DNA of 64,000 nt from Euzebyales bacterium (lineage in GTDB: Bacteria; Actinomycetota; Nitriliruptoria; Euzebyales; JAHELV01): NCBI GenBank assembly GCA_036374135.1, contig DASUUK010000034.1, positions 1 through 64,000 of the forward strand, written 5' to 3'. The notes below the pieces were generated by a model, which was not told the origin of the DNA, ran no database searches, and saw only the letters and a list, made by a program, of their open reading frames with translations. Of this stretch, positions 50,462 to 59,700 are shown piece after piece. A program made the position numbers and the translations under genes. Each line of letters opens with the position of its first letter. The first letter of the stretch is position 1.

Positions 50462-52518
50462 CACCCACCCCCTGCGTCGTCACCGCGCGCGAGCGCGGCA
50501 CGCTCCGCATCGGACAGGTCATCGAACGGCGAACGGTCGGCGCCGTCCGCGAGGCGGGGATAGCCGGGGCCCCGATCGAAGAATGGCCGGTCGCCCCGCT
50601 CGGTGCGCAGGCGCTCGCGCAGCGCCGCCGTGGCCCCCACGTCGACCACGTCGACCGGCTCGTCGGGCACCGCGACGGGCGCGACCGCGGTCGGCGGCCA
50701 CCGCCGCGTCGGGTCGGTGGTGGCGAGCACCACGCCGTAGTCCCGCGTAGCCGCCTCACGCGACACCTTGCCCTGCACGACGTCGAGGAGCACCGCATCC
50801 GGGTCACGGTCCAGTGGGTCACCCCACCCGCCGCCGCCCGTCGTACGGATCCGCACGACCTCGCCGGCCCGCATCGGCTCTCCCGACGTCAGGCCCTCCA
50901 TCTCCCGCTCGTCGGGGCCGCTCGGGTCGATCGTCACGCGGAACGGTGCGCCGGCCATCCCCCCGGCCACACCCCAGCACGACAGGATCGAGCGGTCCGC
51001 GATCGACATGTACCTCGCGTCGCGCAGCATGCGGATCCACTTGTCGTACCCGAGCCCGCCCCGGTGATCGCCCGGTCCGCCCGAGTCGGTCGCCAGCGCC
51101 AGTCGTTCGACGCGGAACGGGTGCCGGCTCTCGGCGAACTCGACCGGGATGTTGCGCGAGTCGGGCACGACGTGGATGGTGTCCTCCCCGTCCGCGTACC
51201 AGCGCCCGCCCGAACCACCACCGAGCACCTCGCGCATGAGGTACGGGCGCCCGTCCTCGTCGTCGCCGTAGACGCCGGTGTAGCGGATGGTCTCCTGATC
51301 GGCCGGCATGCGCCCACCCGTCGCCTTGGCGAGCACGCCCGCAAGCACACCCAGCAGGCGCAGGATGACGAACGTCCGCGCGTTGGTCGGTGCAGGGAAG
51401 ATCGGCGTCAGCAGCGTGCCCTTGTCTGGAAAGCGCATCTCGATCAGGGGCACGACGCCCTCGTTGACGTCCAACTCGGCCATCCGCTCGGGCGTGTCGG
51501 CGAGGTTGCGCAGGATCGGCGCGAGCCACTTGGCCAGGAAGTTGCCGTTGGCGTAGTCGCCCGCGTGGTTGATCGGGCCCTTCGCCTGCGGCGACGTCCC
51601 GGTGAAGTCGATGACGATCCCGGTGTTGGACTTCGTCAGGGTGATCCGTTGGCCGTGCAGCCTCGGCGGGTCGACGCCGTCGTGCTCGGCGTAGTCCTCC
51701 CAGACGAACGTGCCGTCGGGGATCTTCGAGAGGATCTCGCGCCGGTACGTCTCGGTGGTGCGGTCGAGGATCGCGTCGAAGCACGCCTCGACGACGTCGC
51801 GGCCGTACCGGGCGAACAGGTCCGCCAACCGCCGCGCGCCCATCGTGCAGGCGCTGGCCTCGGCATCCAGGTCGCCGGCGAGGTGGTCGGGCATCCGCGA
51901 GTTCCGCGTCATGATCCGCAGCGCCGCCCGGTTGGGAACGCCGGCGTCCCACAGCTTGATCGGCGGGACCATCAGGCCCTCCTGGAAGACCTCCGTCGCG
52001 TCCGATGGCATCGACCCGGGCACCGCGCCACCGATGTCGTCGTGGTGACCGAACGCCTGGACGAAGGCGACCACCTCCGGCGCGTCGGCTGGCCGATCCC
52101 CACCCCCCGGCTCGCTGGCGCTCGCCCGCACCCGCCGGTCCCCACCCCCCGGCTCGCTGGCGCTCGCCCGCACCCGATCACCGGGATCGAAGACGGGCAC
52201 CGTGACGCACAGGTCGGGCAGGTGGCCGATGCCGCCCTCCGACGTGTAGACGTCGTTGTGGAAGTACACGTCGCCGGGACGCATCGTGTCCAACGGGAAG
52301 TCGCGCACCACCGGATGCACGAGCGCGCTGTAGCTGCGCCCCGTCAGCTTGCGCAGGCGCCGGTCGTGGATGCCGGCGCGGAAGTCGTGCGCGTCGCGGA
52401 TCATCGGTGACCGGGCGGTCCGGGCGATGGCCTCCTCGACCTCCGCCTCGACCGAGGCGAGCGTGCCCTCGACGATCTCGATGGTGATCGGATCGATGTC
52501 GGAGCGTGCGGTGCTCAC
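50461..52518 (-). CDS. hyuB: Hydantoinase B / oxoprolinase beta-type subunit with repeat insert
   Basis: A 685-aa HyuB family protein (N-methylhydantoinase B, 5-oxoprolinase C-half, acetone carboxylase alpha-type relatives). PGDVYFHNDVYTSEGGIGHLPD, AFGHHDDIGGAVPGSMP, GGGSGGRWYADGE and TTGGGGWGDPLDRDPDAV (the C-terminal G-G-G-G-x-G-D-P motif) are diagnostic. Between DPGD (residue about 114) and VVAFVQAFGHHD the protein carries two copies of RVRASASEPGGGDR (residues 115-142), encoded by the dispersed 42-bp repeat and absent from the family pattern. It starts with GTG overlapping the hydantoinase A stop. With HyuA it performs ATP-dependent ring opening of hydantoins, lactams or related cyclic amides. 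Confidence 0.9.
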   Translation of the reverse strand: MSTARSDIDPITIEIVEGTLASVEAEVEEAIARTARSPMIRDAHDFRAGIHDRRLRKLTGRSYSALVHPVVRDFPLDTMRPGDVYFHNDVYTSEGGIGHLPDLCVTVPVFDPGDRVRASASEPGGGDRRVRASASEPGGGDRPADAPEVVAFVQAFGHHDDIGGAVPGSMPSDATEVFQEGLMVPPIKLWDAGVPNRAALRIMTRNSRMPDHLAGDLDAEASACTMGARRLADLFARYGRDVVEACFDAILDRTTETYRREILSKIPDGTFVWEDYAEHDGVDPPRLHGQRITLTKSNTGIVIDFTGTSPQAKGPINHAGDYANGNFLAKWLAPILRNLADTPERMAELDVNEGVVPLIEMRFPDKGTLLTPIFPAPTNARTFVILRLLGVLAGVLAKATGGRMPADQETIRYTGVYGDDEDGRPYLMREVLGGGSGGRWYADGEDTIHVVPDSRNIPVEFAESRHPFRVERLALATDSGGPGDHRGGLGYDKWIRMLRDARYMSIADRSILSCWGVAGGMAGAPFRVTIDPSGPDEREMEGLTSGEPMRAGEVVRIRTTGGGGWGDPLDRDPDAVLLDVVQGKVSREAATRDYGVVLATTDPTRRWPPTAVAPVAVPDEPVDVVDVGATAALRERLRTERGDRPFFDRGPGYPRLADGADRSPFDDLSDAERAALARGDDAGGG
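52097..52176 (-). repeat. Dispersed repeat, tandem pair inside hydantoinase B
   Basis: Two identical 38-bp copies (52097-52134 and 52139-52176) with a 42-bp period, together adding about 28 in-frame codons to hyuB. On the minus strand each reads gggcgagcgc, cagcgagccgg and gtgggga, matching the glgC-glgA junction repeat in the same orientation relative to its gene. The 42-bp period, a multiple of three, leaves the reading frame open. Confidence 0.93.
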
Positions 52519-54587
52519 GCGGCCCCCTCCCGGCGCCGGATGACGAGGTTGGCCAGGTCGTCGACGCGCGCGACGAACCCGGGCGCGAGTGGCACGGTCG
52601 ACGAGAACTCCTGGACGACGGCGGGGCCGATCACCTCATCACCGGCCAGCAGGTCGGCACGGCGGTACAGATCCGCGTCGAGCCACCGGCCGTCGACGTG
52701 CACCGGACGCACGCCGATGCGCGCGCGCTCCACGTCGCCGTCGCCCGTCGCCAGACGACGCACCTTCGGGCGCTCGATCGGACCGATGCCACTGACCCGT
52801 ACGTTGACCCACTCGATCGCCTGCGAGGGATCGTCGCGGTAGCAGTAGCCGTACGTGGCGTCGTGGGCGTCGTGGAACCGGCGCACCACCTCGGTCGTGA
52901 ACGCGTCATCGATCGTGCCGCCGGGTGCATCCACGCGGACCTCCGACGCCTGGCCCGCGTAGCGCAGGTCGGCCTGGCGGAGGTATGTGCGATCGGCCCC
53001 GTCGAACCGCTCCGCGCGCAATGCCTCGGCCGCGCGGTCGTGCAGGCCGGCGTAGACGGCTGCGATTTCGCCGACGTCGAGATCCGCGTTCGTGCGGACG
53101 AACGTCTGCACGAAGTCGTTGCGCACGTCGACTGTCAGCAGTCCGAACGCCGACAGGTTGCCCGGGTTGGCGGGCACGAGCGCCGCCGACAGCCCCAGCA
53201 GGTCGACCAGTCGGCACACCTGCAGCGGTCCCGAGCCACCGAATGCCGCGAGCACGTGGTCGCGCACGTCCAGCCCACGCTTCACCGTCACCTGGCGGAT
53301 CGCGTTGGCCTGGTTCCACACCGCGATCTCGAGCACACCCTCGGCACAACGCTCGACATCGTCGATGCCCCACGCGCCGGCGAGCTTCGTGATTCCCCCA
53401 CGCGCGGCGTCGACATCGAGCGCCATCTCCCCCTCGAGCAGCGCGTCCGGCAGCCGTCCCAGCACGAGATGCGCGTCGGTCACGGTGGGTTCGGTGCCAC
53501 CGGTGCCGTAGCACAACGGTCCCGGATCCGCGCCCGCTGACCGTGGACCGACCTTGAGCGCGCCGTCGGCGGTCTGCCACGCGATCGATCCGCCGCCGGT
53601 ACCGACTGTCACGACATCGATCATCGGCACCTTGGTAGGGAAGCGCCCCACCGTCCCCTCGGTGGTCAGCGCCGGCTCCCCGGCGGTGACGACGCACACG
53701 TCGGTGGACGTGCCACCGCCGTCGAGCGTCAAGACCTTGTCATGACCGACGGCGTCGGCGATGACCGCGGCTCCCAGCGCACCTGCGGCCGGACCCGACA
53801 GGATCGTCGTGATCGGCTGCTGCGCCACCTCCTCCGCCGAGATGACCCCGCCGTTGGACTTCATCACGTAGAACGGGACGCCCTGCCTGACCTCGTCGAG
53901 GCCGAACCGGATCTGCGCGACGTAGCGGCCGACCCGTGGCTTGACGAACGCATCGACCAGGGTGGTGACGGCGCGCTCGTACTCCCGGTACTCCCGCAGC
54001 ACGTCGGACGAGATCGAGACGGTGCAGTCCGGGTGCTCGCGGGCGAAGATCTCGCGGACCCGCTGCTCGTGCGCGGGGTTGGCGTAGCTGTGCAAGAAGC
54101 TGATGCCGACGCACGCGATGTCCTTCGCGGCGAACCAGCGCGCGACCTGCGCGGCCGCGTCGACGTCGAGCTCGCGCACGACCTCGCCGTCGGGACCGAG
54201 CCGTTCGGGCACCTCTCGCACATGGTGCAACGGCACGATGCGCGGTGGCTTGACCCAGAAGTACGAGTTGCCGTAGCCCGAGGGCACGCTCTGCCGCGCG
54301 ATCTCGAGCAGGTGCCGGAAGCCCGCGGTCGTGACGAAGCCCAGCCCCTCGTAGTCGTCGGCCAGCAGCGCGTTCGTGGCGACGGTCGTGCCATGGCTGA
54401 CCGACGCGACGCCGTCGCCGTCGCGGCCCAGGCGCGCGAGGATCTTGCGGATCCCCGCCATGAATCCGCGCGCCGGGTCGTCGGGCGTCGACGGCGTCTT
54501 GGTGATGGTGACGGTGCCGGACGCGGAGTCGAACGCCACCACGTCGGTGAACGTGCCGCCCGTGTCGACACCGATCCGCAGCGTCAC
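52515..54587 (-). CDS. hyuA: Hydantoinase A / oxoprolinase ATPase subunit
   Basis: A 690-aa HyuA family protein with an ASKHA ATPase fold. RIGVDTGGTFTDVVAFD is the phosphate-1 motif, VSHGTTVATNALL the next family motif, LTLDGGGTSTDVCVV the phosphate-2 motif, GTGGGSIAW follows and AAFGGSGPLQV is the adenosine-side motif. The late C-terminal domain has VRRFHDAHDATYGY. It hydrolyses ATP to drive cleavage of a cyclic amide, in complex with HyuB. AAGGAGCCGGT precedes the GTG. It overlaps the amidase stop (GTGA) and the hyuB start (GTGA), so the three are tightly coupled. Substrate not determined: N-methylhydantoin, hydantoin, oxoproline and caprolactam are known for relatives. Confidence 0.94.
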   Translation of the reverse strand: MTLRIGVDTGGTFTDVVAFDSASGTVTITKTPSTPDDPARGFMAGIRKILARLGRDGDGVASVSHGTTVATNALLADDYEGLGFVTTAGFRHLLEIARQSVPSGYGNSYFWVKPPRIVPLHHVREVPERLGPDGEVVRELDVDAAAQVARWFAAKDIACVGISFLHSYANPAHEQRVREIFAREHPDCTVSISSDVLREYREYERAVTTLVDAFVKPRVGRYVAQIRFGLDEVRQGVPFYVMKSNGGVISAEEVAQQPITTILSGPAAGALGAAVIADAVGHDKVLTLDGGGTSTDVCVVTAGEPALTTEGTVGRFPTKVPMIDVVTVGTGGGSIAWQTADGALKVGPRSAGADPGPLCYGTGGTEPTVTDAHLVLGRLPDALLEGEMALDVDAARGGITKLAGAWGIDDVERCAEGVLEIAVWNQANAIRQVTVKRGLDVRDHVLAAFGGSGPLQVCRLVDLLGLSAALVPANPGNLSAFGLLTVDVRNDFVQTFVRTNADLDVGEIAAVYAGLHDRAAEALRAERFDGADRTYLRQADLRYAGQASEVRVDAPGGTIDDAFTTEVVRRFHDAHDATYGYCYRDDPSQAIEWVNVRVSGIGPIERPKVRRLATGDGDVERARIGVRPVHVDGRWLDADLYRRADLLAGDEVIGPAVVQEFSSTVPLAPGFVARVDDLANLVIRRREGAA

Positions 54588-55855
54588 ACCGGCTCCTTCG
54601 CGAGCTGATCGCCCAGCCATCGCGCTGCGGCCAGCACAGCGCCGTCGTCGTTGCGGTCGCCCACGACCTGGACGCCCAGCGGCAGACCGTCCGGGCCGCG
54701 CAGCCCTGGCACCGCCACGGCTGGCGTGCCGAGCAGCGTCCACATCCGGCAGAACACCGGATCACCCGTCGCGCCCAGACCCTCGGGCGCCTCACCGATC
54801 GCGCTCGGCACGAGCATGACCGGGTGCTGCGCGAACACTGCGGGCAGCGCGCCGCGACAGCGGTCCGCCAACGCCCGCGCCTCCTCCAGGTCGTCCGGCC
54901 GGATCGCGCGTGACTGCGCCAGCAGAGCGCGCAGGTCCTCGCTCAACACCTCCGGATGCGCCCGGTGCTCGGCATCGAGCGCGGTGACCACCTCGACGCC
55001 CATGATCAGCGCCTGCGCGTCCACGAGGTCGGCGAACTCGTCGGGCAGTGTGATGTGCGGCAACCCCAGGCGTTCGGCGAGCGCCGTCAAAACGTCCCGG
55101 GTGGCCGCAGCGGCCTGCTCCCACTGATGCGTCCGCGCGAACGCGACCGCTGGAGGCGCCGACGGCACGTCCCACGGAGCACCGTCGGCCATGACGCCGG
55201 CGGCGACCGCAAGATCGTCGACGCTCCGGGCCAGCGGCCCGAGTGTGTCCAGGCTCGGACCGATCGGCTTGACACCCGTCGTGCCGATGACGCCGAACGT
55301 CGGTTTGAAGCCGTAGATGCCGCAGAACGACGCGGGCCGCACGATCGAGCCCGCCGTCTGCGTGCCCAGCGCGAGAGGCGCCATGCGGTCGGCCACCGCC
55401 GCTGCCGATCCGCTGGACGAGCCGCCCGGGGTCCGGGTCAGGTCGCACGGGTTCGCCGTCGGTCCAGGGTGGAACAGCGCGAACTCCGTCGTAACGGTCT
55501 TTCCGAGGACCACGGCGCCGGCATCGCGCAGCCGCTGCACGCACATCGCGTCCCGCGCCGGTCGGTGTCCGGCGTAGATCGGCGACCCGTAGGACGTGGG
55601 CGCGTCGCCCGTGTCGATGAGGTCCTTGATGCCGACCGGCACGCCGTGCAGTGGTCCCGTGGGCTCCTGCTCGTCGCGCAGCCGTGCCGCGGCGAGCGCC
55701 GCATCGCGGTCGACGTGCACCCACGCCCGCACCTGCGTCTCGCGCTCGGCGATGCGGTCGAGGCACGCGGTCACGACCTGGGTCGCCGTCACGTCACCGG
55801 TGCGGATGGCTGAAGCGACCTGCGTGGCGCTGAGCTCGTGGAGACGGTCGTTCAT
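54584..55855 (-). CDS. Amidase (amidase signature family)
   Basis: A 423-aa amidase. The Ser-cisSer-Lys triad is in GVPVGIKDLIDTG (Lys), GGSSSGSAAAVADRM (cis-Ser) and GTQTAGSIVRPASFCG (nucleophile Ser), which is the complete AS signature. It hydrolyses a linear amide, ureide or carbamoyl compound; biuret hydrolase/allophanate hydrolase- and Glu-tRNA amidotransferase GatA-type relatives exist, but no GatB/C genes are near. Start ATG at 55855, 19 bases behind CoxG; the stop overlaps hyuA. In the train it would cut the open-chain amide produced by HyuAB, or the product of the hydroxylase. Confidence 0.92.
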   Translation of the reverse strand: MNDRLHELSATQVASAIRTGDVTATQVVTACLDRIAERETQVRAWVHVDRDAALAAARLRDEQEPTGPLHGVPVGIKDLIDTGDAPTSYGSPIYAGHRPARDAMCVQRLRDAGAVVLGKTVTTEFALFHPGPTANPCDLTRTPGGSSSGSAAAVADRMAPLALGTQTAGSIVRPASFCGIYGFKPTFGVIGTTGVKPIGPSLDTLGPLARSVDDLAVAAGVMADGAPWDVPSAPPAVAFARTHQWEQAAAATRDVLTALAERLGLPHITLPDEFADLVDAQALIMGVEVVTALDAEHRAHPEVLSEDLRALLAQSRAIRPDDLEEARALADRCRGALPAVFAQHPVMLVPSAIGEAPEGLGATGDPVFCRMWTLLGTPAVAVPGLRGPDGLPLGVQVVGDRNDDGAVLAAARWLGDQLAKEPV

Positions 55856-55874
55856 GACGGCCTGCCAGATGCGT

Positions 55875-56528
55875 CTAGGTCCGGCGCCGCTGACCGACCG
55901 CGACACCGGCCAGCGCGATCGCCGCGCCGACCAGGGCGGCGGAGAGCAACTGGGCGAGCATGCTGATCGGTCGTGGCGGCTCCGGCGGCCGGTAGTGGAC
56001 CACGCCGTCGCGCGGTCCGGGCCGTGTGGGGGCCCCGGTGGCCGGCTCCCGGTCCTCGGCATCGGGCGTGACGCCGACCGCCGGTTCACCACGGTCGGCC
56101 AGGTGGCCGTCGACGGCGTCGAAGAAGCTCTTCGCGTTGCGTTTGGCGACCCCGACGACGACGCGCTGACCCACGCCGGCGATCGGGCCGCCGATGACGG
56201 CGTGGGCGTCGTAGTCGACGCGGGTCGCGTCGCCGTCCTCGACGAGCGTCACGACCGCGGTCGCGTCGATGGTGCCGGGCCCGCCACTGCCGGTCGCGCG
56301 CAGGGTGTACGAGTTGGGCGGGTCCTGGTCGGTGAGCTGCACCTCGCCGTCGTAGATCCCCTTGATCGACGCGATGCCGGCGTGCACCCGTGCCGTGTAG
56401 GTGTCGTCCCCCGCCTCGGCCAGCTCCTGGCAGCCGGGAATGGTCCGCACGAGCACGGCGGGGTCCTGCAGCGCGTCCCAGACCCGCTGCCTCGGCGCGT
56501 GCACGACGTGGCTGCCGTTGACCTTCAT
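55875..56528 (-). CDS. CoxG-like SRPBCC protein with membrane anchor
   Basis: A 217-aa CoxG family protein. Residues 1-145 form the START-like domain: the first strand is VNGSHVVHAPRQRVWDALQDP, LVRTIPGCQEL is the family motif and IKGIYDGEVQLTDQ a middle strand. The region 145-185 is a Pro-rich linker and the C-terminus is a membrane segment (LLSAALVGAAIALAGVAVG) ending in RRR. CoxG proteins recruit or tether molybdenum hydroxylases to the membrane and help Mo-cofactor assembly. ATG overlaps the CoxL stop (ATGA). Confidence 0.88.
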   Translation of the reverse strand: MKVNGSHVVHAPRQRVWDALQDPAVLVRTIPGCQELAEAGDDTYTARVHAGIASIKGIYDGEVQLTDQDPPNSYTLRATGSGGPGTIDATAVVTLVEDGDATRVDYDAHAVIGGPIAGVGQRVVVGVAKRNAKSFFDAVDGHLADRGEPAVGVTPDAEDREPATGAPTRPGPRDGVVHYRPPEPPRPISMLAQLLSAALVGAAIALAGVAVGQRRRT

Positions 56529-58966
56529 GCTCGATGAACCTCCTCGAGGTGGGCGATGTTGCTGCCGAGCGCGCCGACCGGCGCGAGCACCGCCTCCCCG
56601 TCGGTGTCGAGCAGTCGGAACAGTTCGTCGGGTGACAACGGCATCCGTCTGACGGGCAGCCCGGTCGCGTCCTCGATCGCCGCGGCGATGGCCGCCGCAC
56701 CCGGGATCACACCGGCCTCGCCGGCGCCCTTGATGCCCAGCGGGTTCAACGGCGACGGGGTCTGCAGGTGGTCGGTGCGCACGGGCGGCACCTCGCTGGC
56801 ATACGGCATCAGGAAGTCCATGAACGACGCGTTGAGCAGTTGCCCGTGCTCGTCGTACGCCATCCGCTCGTACAGCGCTCCGCCGATCCCCTGCGCCACA
56901 CCCCCGTGGATCTGCCCCTCGACGATCCGTGGGTTGATGAGGTTGCCGCAGTCGTGCACCACCGCGTAGTCGAGCACGGACACGTCGGCCGTCTCGGGGT
57001 CGACCTCGACGATCACCGCGTGCATGCCGTTGGCGAACGTCGACCGCGGTGGCGAGTAGTACGCCTTCGCCTCGAGACCGGGTTCCTCCCCGTCGCGGAC
57101 CGGCGGATCGTCCGGATCGGCGGGCAGCGAGAACTGGGTCGCCGCCTGCGCCGCCTTGCTGAAGGAGTAGCGCAACGGGTTCGACAGCACCGCCACCTGG
57201 TTGAGTGGGATCCGCTCCTCCGGACTGCCCTTGACCCGGACGACGCCGTCGACGATCTCGAGATCCTCGGGGTTGGCCTCCAGTGCCCTGCCTGCGACGA
57301 GGCGGGCCTTCTCGGCGACCGCCCGCGCGGCCAACGCGATCGCGTTGCCGCTCATGACCGCCGCCCGTGACGCGAACGTGCCGACGGCGTACCCGAAGCG
57401 ACGCGTGTCGCCGGTCGTGATGTGCACCTGTTCGAGCGGTACGCCCAGCTCGGTCGCCACGATCTGCGCGAACGCGGTCTCGTGGCCCTGCCCCTGCGTC
57501 GTCAGCCCGGTCGACACCATGACGCGACCGCTGGTCTCGACATGGACGTGTGCGCCCTCGTACGGCCCCACCCCCGTCCCCTCGACGTAGCAGGCCATCC
57601 CGATGCCGATGCGTCGCCCCCGCTCGGCGGCGTCACGGCGACGCTCGGCGAAGCCGTCCCAGCCGATCAGGTCCTTCAGCCTGCGCAGCACAGCGGGGTA
57701 GTCACCGGAGTCGTAGATCGCCGGCCGCCCGTCCTGGAAGATGAGCCCGAGGTCGTAGGGGAACTCGTCGGGCTGGATGAGGTTGACGGCACGCACCGCG
57801 GTCCGGTCCAACCCCAGCTCCCTCGCGATCGCGTCGATGGTGCGTTCCATCGAGTAGACGGCCTGCGGCCTGCCGGCGCCACGGTACGGCGTGACGATCA
57901 CCGTGTTGGTGTACAGGCTCGAGAACTCGACCCGGTAGTTGGGCAACCGGTACGGCCCGGGCAGCTGCGTCGACGTGATGATCGGGACGATCACGCCGTA
58001 CGGCGTGTACGCGCCGTTGTCGTGGAGGAACCGCACGTCGAGCGCGAGCACCCGGCCACCGTCGTCGTAGCCGACGGTGACCTCGTGGACCTGGCCGCGC
58101 TCGTGCGCGCTCGAGACGAAGTGCTCGCGGCGGTCCTCGGTCCACTTCACCTCGTGGCCGAGCGTCATCGCCGCCCATGGGACCAGCAGTTCCTCGGGCC
58201 ACGGGTGCATGATCTTGACGCCGAACCCACCGCCCACGTCGGGCGCGATGACCTCGACGTGGACATCGGCCAGATCGAACACCGCCGCGATCACGGCTCG
58301 TACGCTGGTCGACGTCTGGGTCGACGAGTAGACGCGCAGGCGGCCGTCGTCGGGGTCCCACCGGGCATACACGCCGCGGCCCTCCAGCGGCGTGCTGGCG
58401 CTGCGCTCGATCTCCCAACGCAGCTCCAGGCGGTGCGGGGCTTCCGCGAGCGCCGCGTCGACGTCGCCGACCTCCTGCACGAGGTGGGCCGCGACGTTGT
58501 CGTCAACGCCGTCGTGCACCACCTCGTCGGCCGCGGCGGCGGCTTCGACGCCCACGACGGCCGGGAGGGGCTCGTAGGTCACGACCACCCGCTCGGCGAT
58601 GTCCTCCGCGACGTAGCGGTCGGTGGCGACCACCATCGCCACGGGCTCGCCGACGTGGCGGACCACCTCCGGCGCCAGGGCGTACCCGGTCCGCGGCGCG
58701 GTGAGGCAGGGGTGCGGGATCAGCAGCGGTAGCGGGTCCGCCAGCCGGCCCGGTAGGTCCTCGTGCGTGTAGATCGCGATCAGGCCGTCGAGGTCCAGGG
58801 CATCGGTCACGTCGATGTCGGTGATCCGCGCGTGCGCATGGGGGCTGCGCACGAACGCGGCGGCGTACGCGTCGTGACCGAGGTCGTCGAGGTACCGACC
58901 GTCGCCCCGGAGCAGGCGCGGATCCTCGCGACGGGCGATCGCCTCGCCGAACTGCTGCGTCGTCAC
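56525..58966 (-). CDS. Molybdenum hydroxylase large subunit (form II CoxL-like)
   Basis: An 813-aa xanthine-dehydrogenase/CO-dehydrogenase large-chain protein. DVGGGFGVK (about 243-251) and GQGHETAFAQIVA bind molybdopterin, and GIKGAGEAGVIPG carries the active-site Glu. The motif at 360-366 is PYRGAGR, the form II type, not the A-Y-x-C-S-F-R of true CO dehydrogenase; the selenide-linked Cys is lacking. Form II enzymes hydroxylate diverse aromatic or heterocyclic substrates. GTG start overlaps the small-subunit stop (GTGA). With CoxS- and CoxM-like subunits it forms an (LMS)2 enzyme, cytosolic or CoxG-tethered. Confidence 0.92.
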   Translation of the reverse strand: MTTQQFGEAIARREDPRLLRGDGRYLDDLGHDAYAAAFVRSPHAHARITDIDVTDALDLDGLIAIYTHEDLPGRLADPLPLLIPHPCLTAPRTGYALAPEVVRHVGEPVAMVVATDRYVAEDIAERVVVTYEPLPAVVGVEAAAAADEVVHDGVDDNVAAHLVQEVGDVDAALAEAPHRLELRWEIERSASTPLEGRGVYARWDPDDGRLRVYSSTQTSTSVRAVIAAVFDLADVHVEVIAPDVGGGFGVKIMHPWPEELLVPWAAMTLGHEVKWTEDRREHFVSSAHERGQVHEVTVGYDDGGRVLALDVRFLHDNGAYTPYGVIVPIITSTQLPGPYRLPNYRVEFSSLYTNTVIVTPYRGAGRPQAVYSMERTIDAIARELGLDRTAVRAVNLIQPDEFPYDLGLIFQDGRPAIYDSGDYPAVLRRLKDLIGWDGFAERRRDAAERGRRIGIGMACYVEGTGVGPYEGAHVHVETSGRVMVSTGLTTQGQGHETAFAQIVATELGVPLEQVHITTGDTRRFGYAVGTFASRAAVMSGNAIALAARAVAEKARLVAGRALEANPEDLEIVDGVVRVKGSPEERIPLNQVAVLSNPLRYSFSKAAQAATQFSLPADPDDPPVRDGEEPGLEAKAYYSPPRSTFANGMHAVIVEVDPETADVSVLDYAVVHDCGNLINPRIVEGQIHGGVAQGIGGALYERMAYDEHGQLLNASFMDFLMPYASEVPPVRTDHLQTPSPLNPLGIKGAGEAGVIPGAAAIAAAIEDATGLPVRRMPLSPDELFRLLDTDGEAVLAPVGALGSNIAHLEEVHRA

Positions 58967-59700
58967 GACCCGTCCCCCTCGTCCTCGTCGCGGTTCGTGT
59001 CGCCGGCGTCGTCATGGTCGCCGGGGACGGCATCGCCGGCCGGTGCGTACGGTGCCGTCGCGACCGCCTCCGGCGGCGGATGGTGCGAGGCCACCTCGCC
59101 GGCGTCGGCGCGAGGAACGGCGTCGGCGTCCGCGCCGACCGGCTCGTCCGCGCGCAGGAGCTCGGCGGCACGCTCGACCGCGGCGACGATGTTGGCGTAG
59201 CCGGTGCAGCGGCACAGGTTTCCGGAGATGCCTTCGACGATCTCGTCGCGGTCGGGATCCGGGTTGCCGGCCAGCAACCCGGCGACCGACATGAGGAAGC
59301 CGGGCGTGCAGAACCCGCACTGCAGCCCGTGACACTCCTGGAACGCCCGCTGGATCGGATGGAGCTGATCGTCACGGTCGTCATCCGCCCCGGCGCCGGC
59401 ATGCCGGCGCCCGGGCGAGAGCCCCTCGACGGTCGTGATCTCGTGGCCCTCCGCACTGACCGTGAACATCAGACAGCTGCGCACCGGCGCACCGTCGAGG
59501 AGCACGGTGCAGCAGCCGCAGACGCCGTGCTCGCATCCGACGTGGGTGCCGGTCAGCCGCAGGTCGTGGCGCAGCGCGTCGCTCAGCAGCCGCCGCGCCG
59601 GAACGTCCACCGTGTGGGTCGTGCCGTTGACGCGCAGGGTGACCTGGATGGTCTGACCGCGGTACGCGCCGCCGTGGCGTGCTGACGTCTGGTCAGACAT
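58963..59700 (-). CDS. [2Fe-2S] small subunit of molybdenum hydroxylase, with insertion
   Basis: A 245-aa CoxS-type protein. The plant-type [2Fe-2S] cluster is at Cys56, Cys61, Cys64 and Cys76 (CEHGVCGCC), and the second cluster is at Cys128, Cys131, Cys163 and Cys165 ([16 protein letters not shown]). Two oddities: about 16 extra residues (96-111, [17 protein letters not shown]) between the domains, encoded by DNA with a 20-bp perfect palindrome, and an acidic, Ala/Pro-rich C-terminal extension of about 65 residues after the last helix. The typical length is 155-175 aa. GGAGGTCACCG gives the ribosome site, within the CoxM end (8-base overlap). Confidence 0.9.
   Translation of the reverse strand: MSDQTSARHGGAYRGQTIQVTLRVNGTTHTVDVPARRLLSDALRHDLRLTGTHVGCEHGVCGCCTVLLDGAPVRSCLMFTVSAEGHEITTVEGLSPGRRHAGAGADDDRDDQLHPIQRAFQECHGLQCGFCTPGFLMSVAGLLAGNPDPDRDEIVEGISGNLCRCTGYANIVAAVERAAELLRADEPVGADADAVPRADAGEVASHHPPPEAVATAPYAPAGDAVPGDHDDAGDTNRDEDEGDGS
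59392..59411. repeat. 20-bp perfect palindrome inside the CoxS-like gene
   Basis: ggcgccggca followed directly by its complement tgccggcgcc, centred at 59401/59402. It lies in the segment that encodes the extra residues 96-111 of the small hydroxylase subunit. Perfect symmetry without a loop is unusual in coding DNA of this size. Confidence 0.9.
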
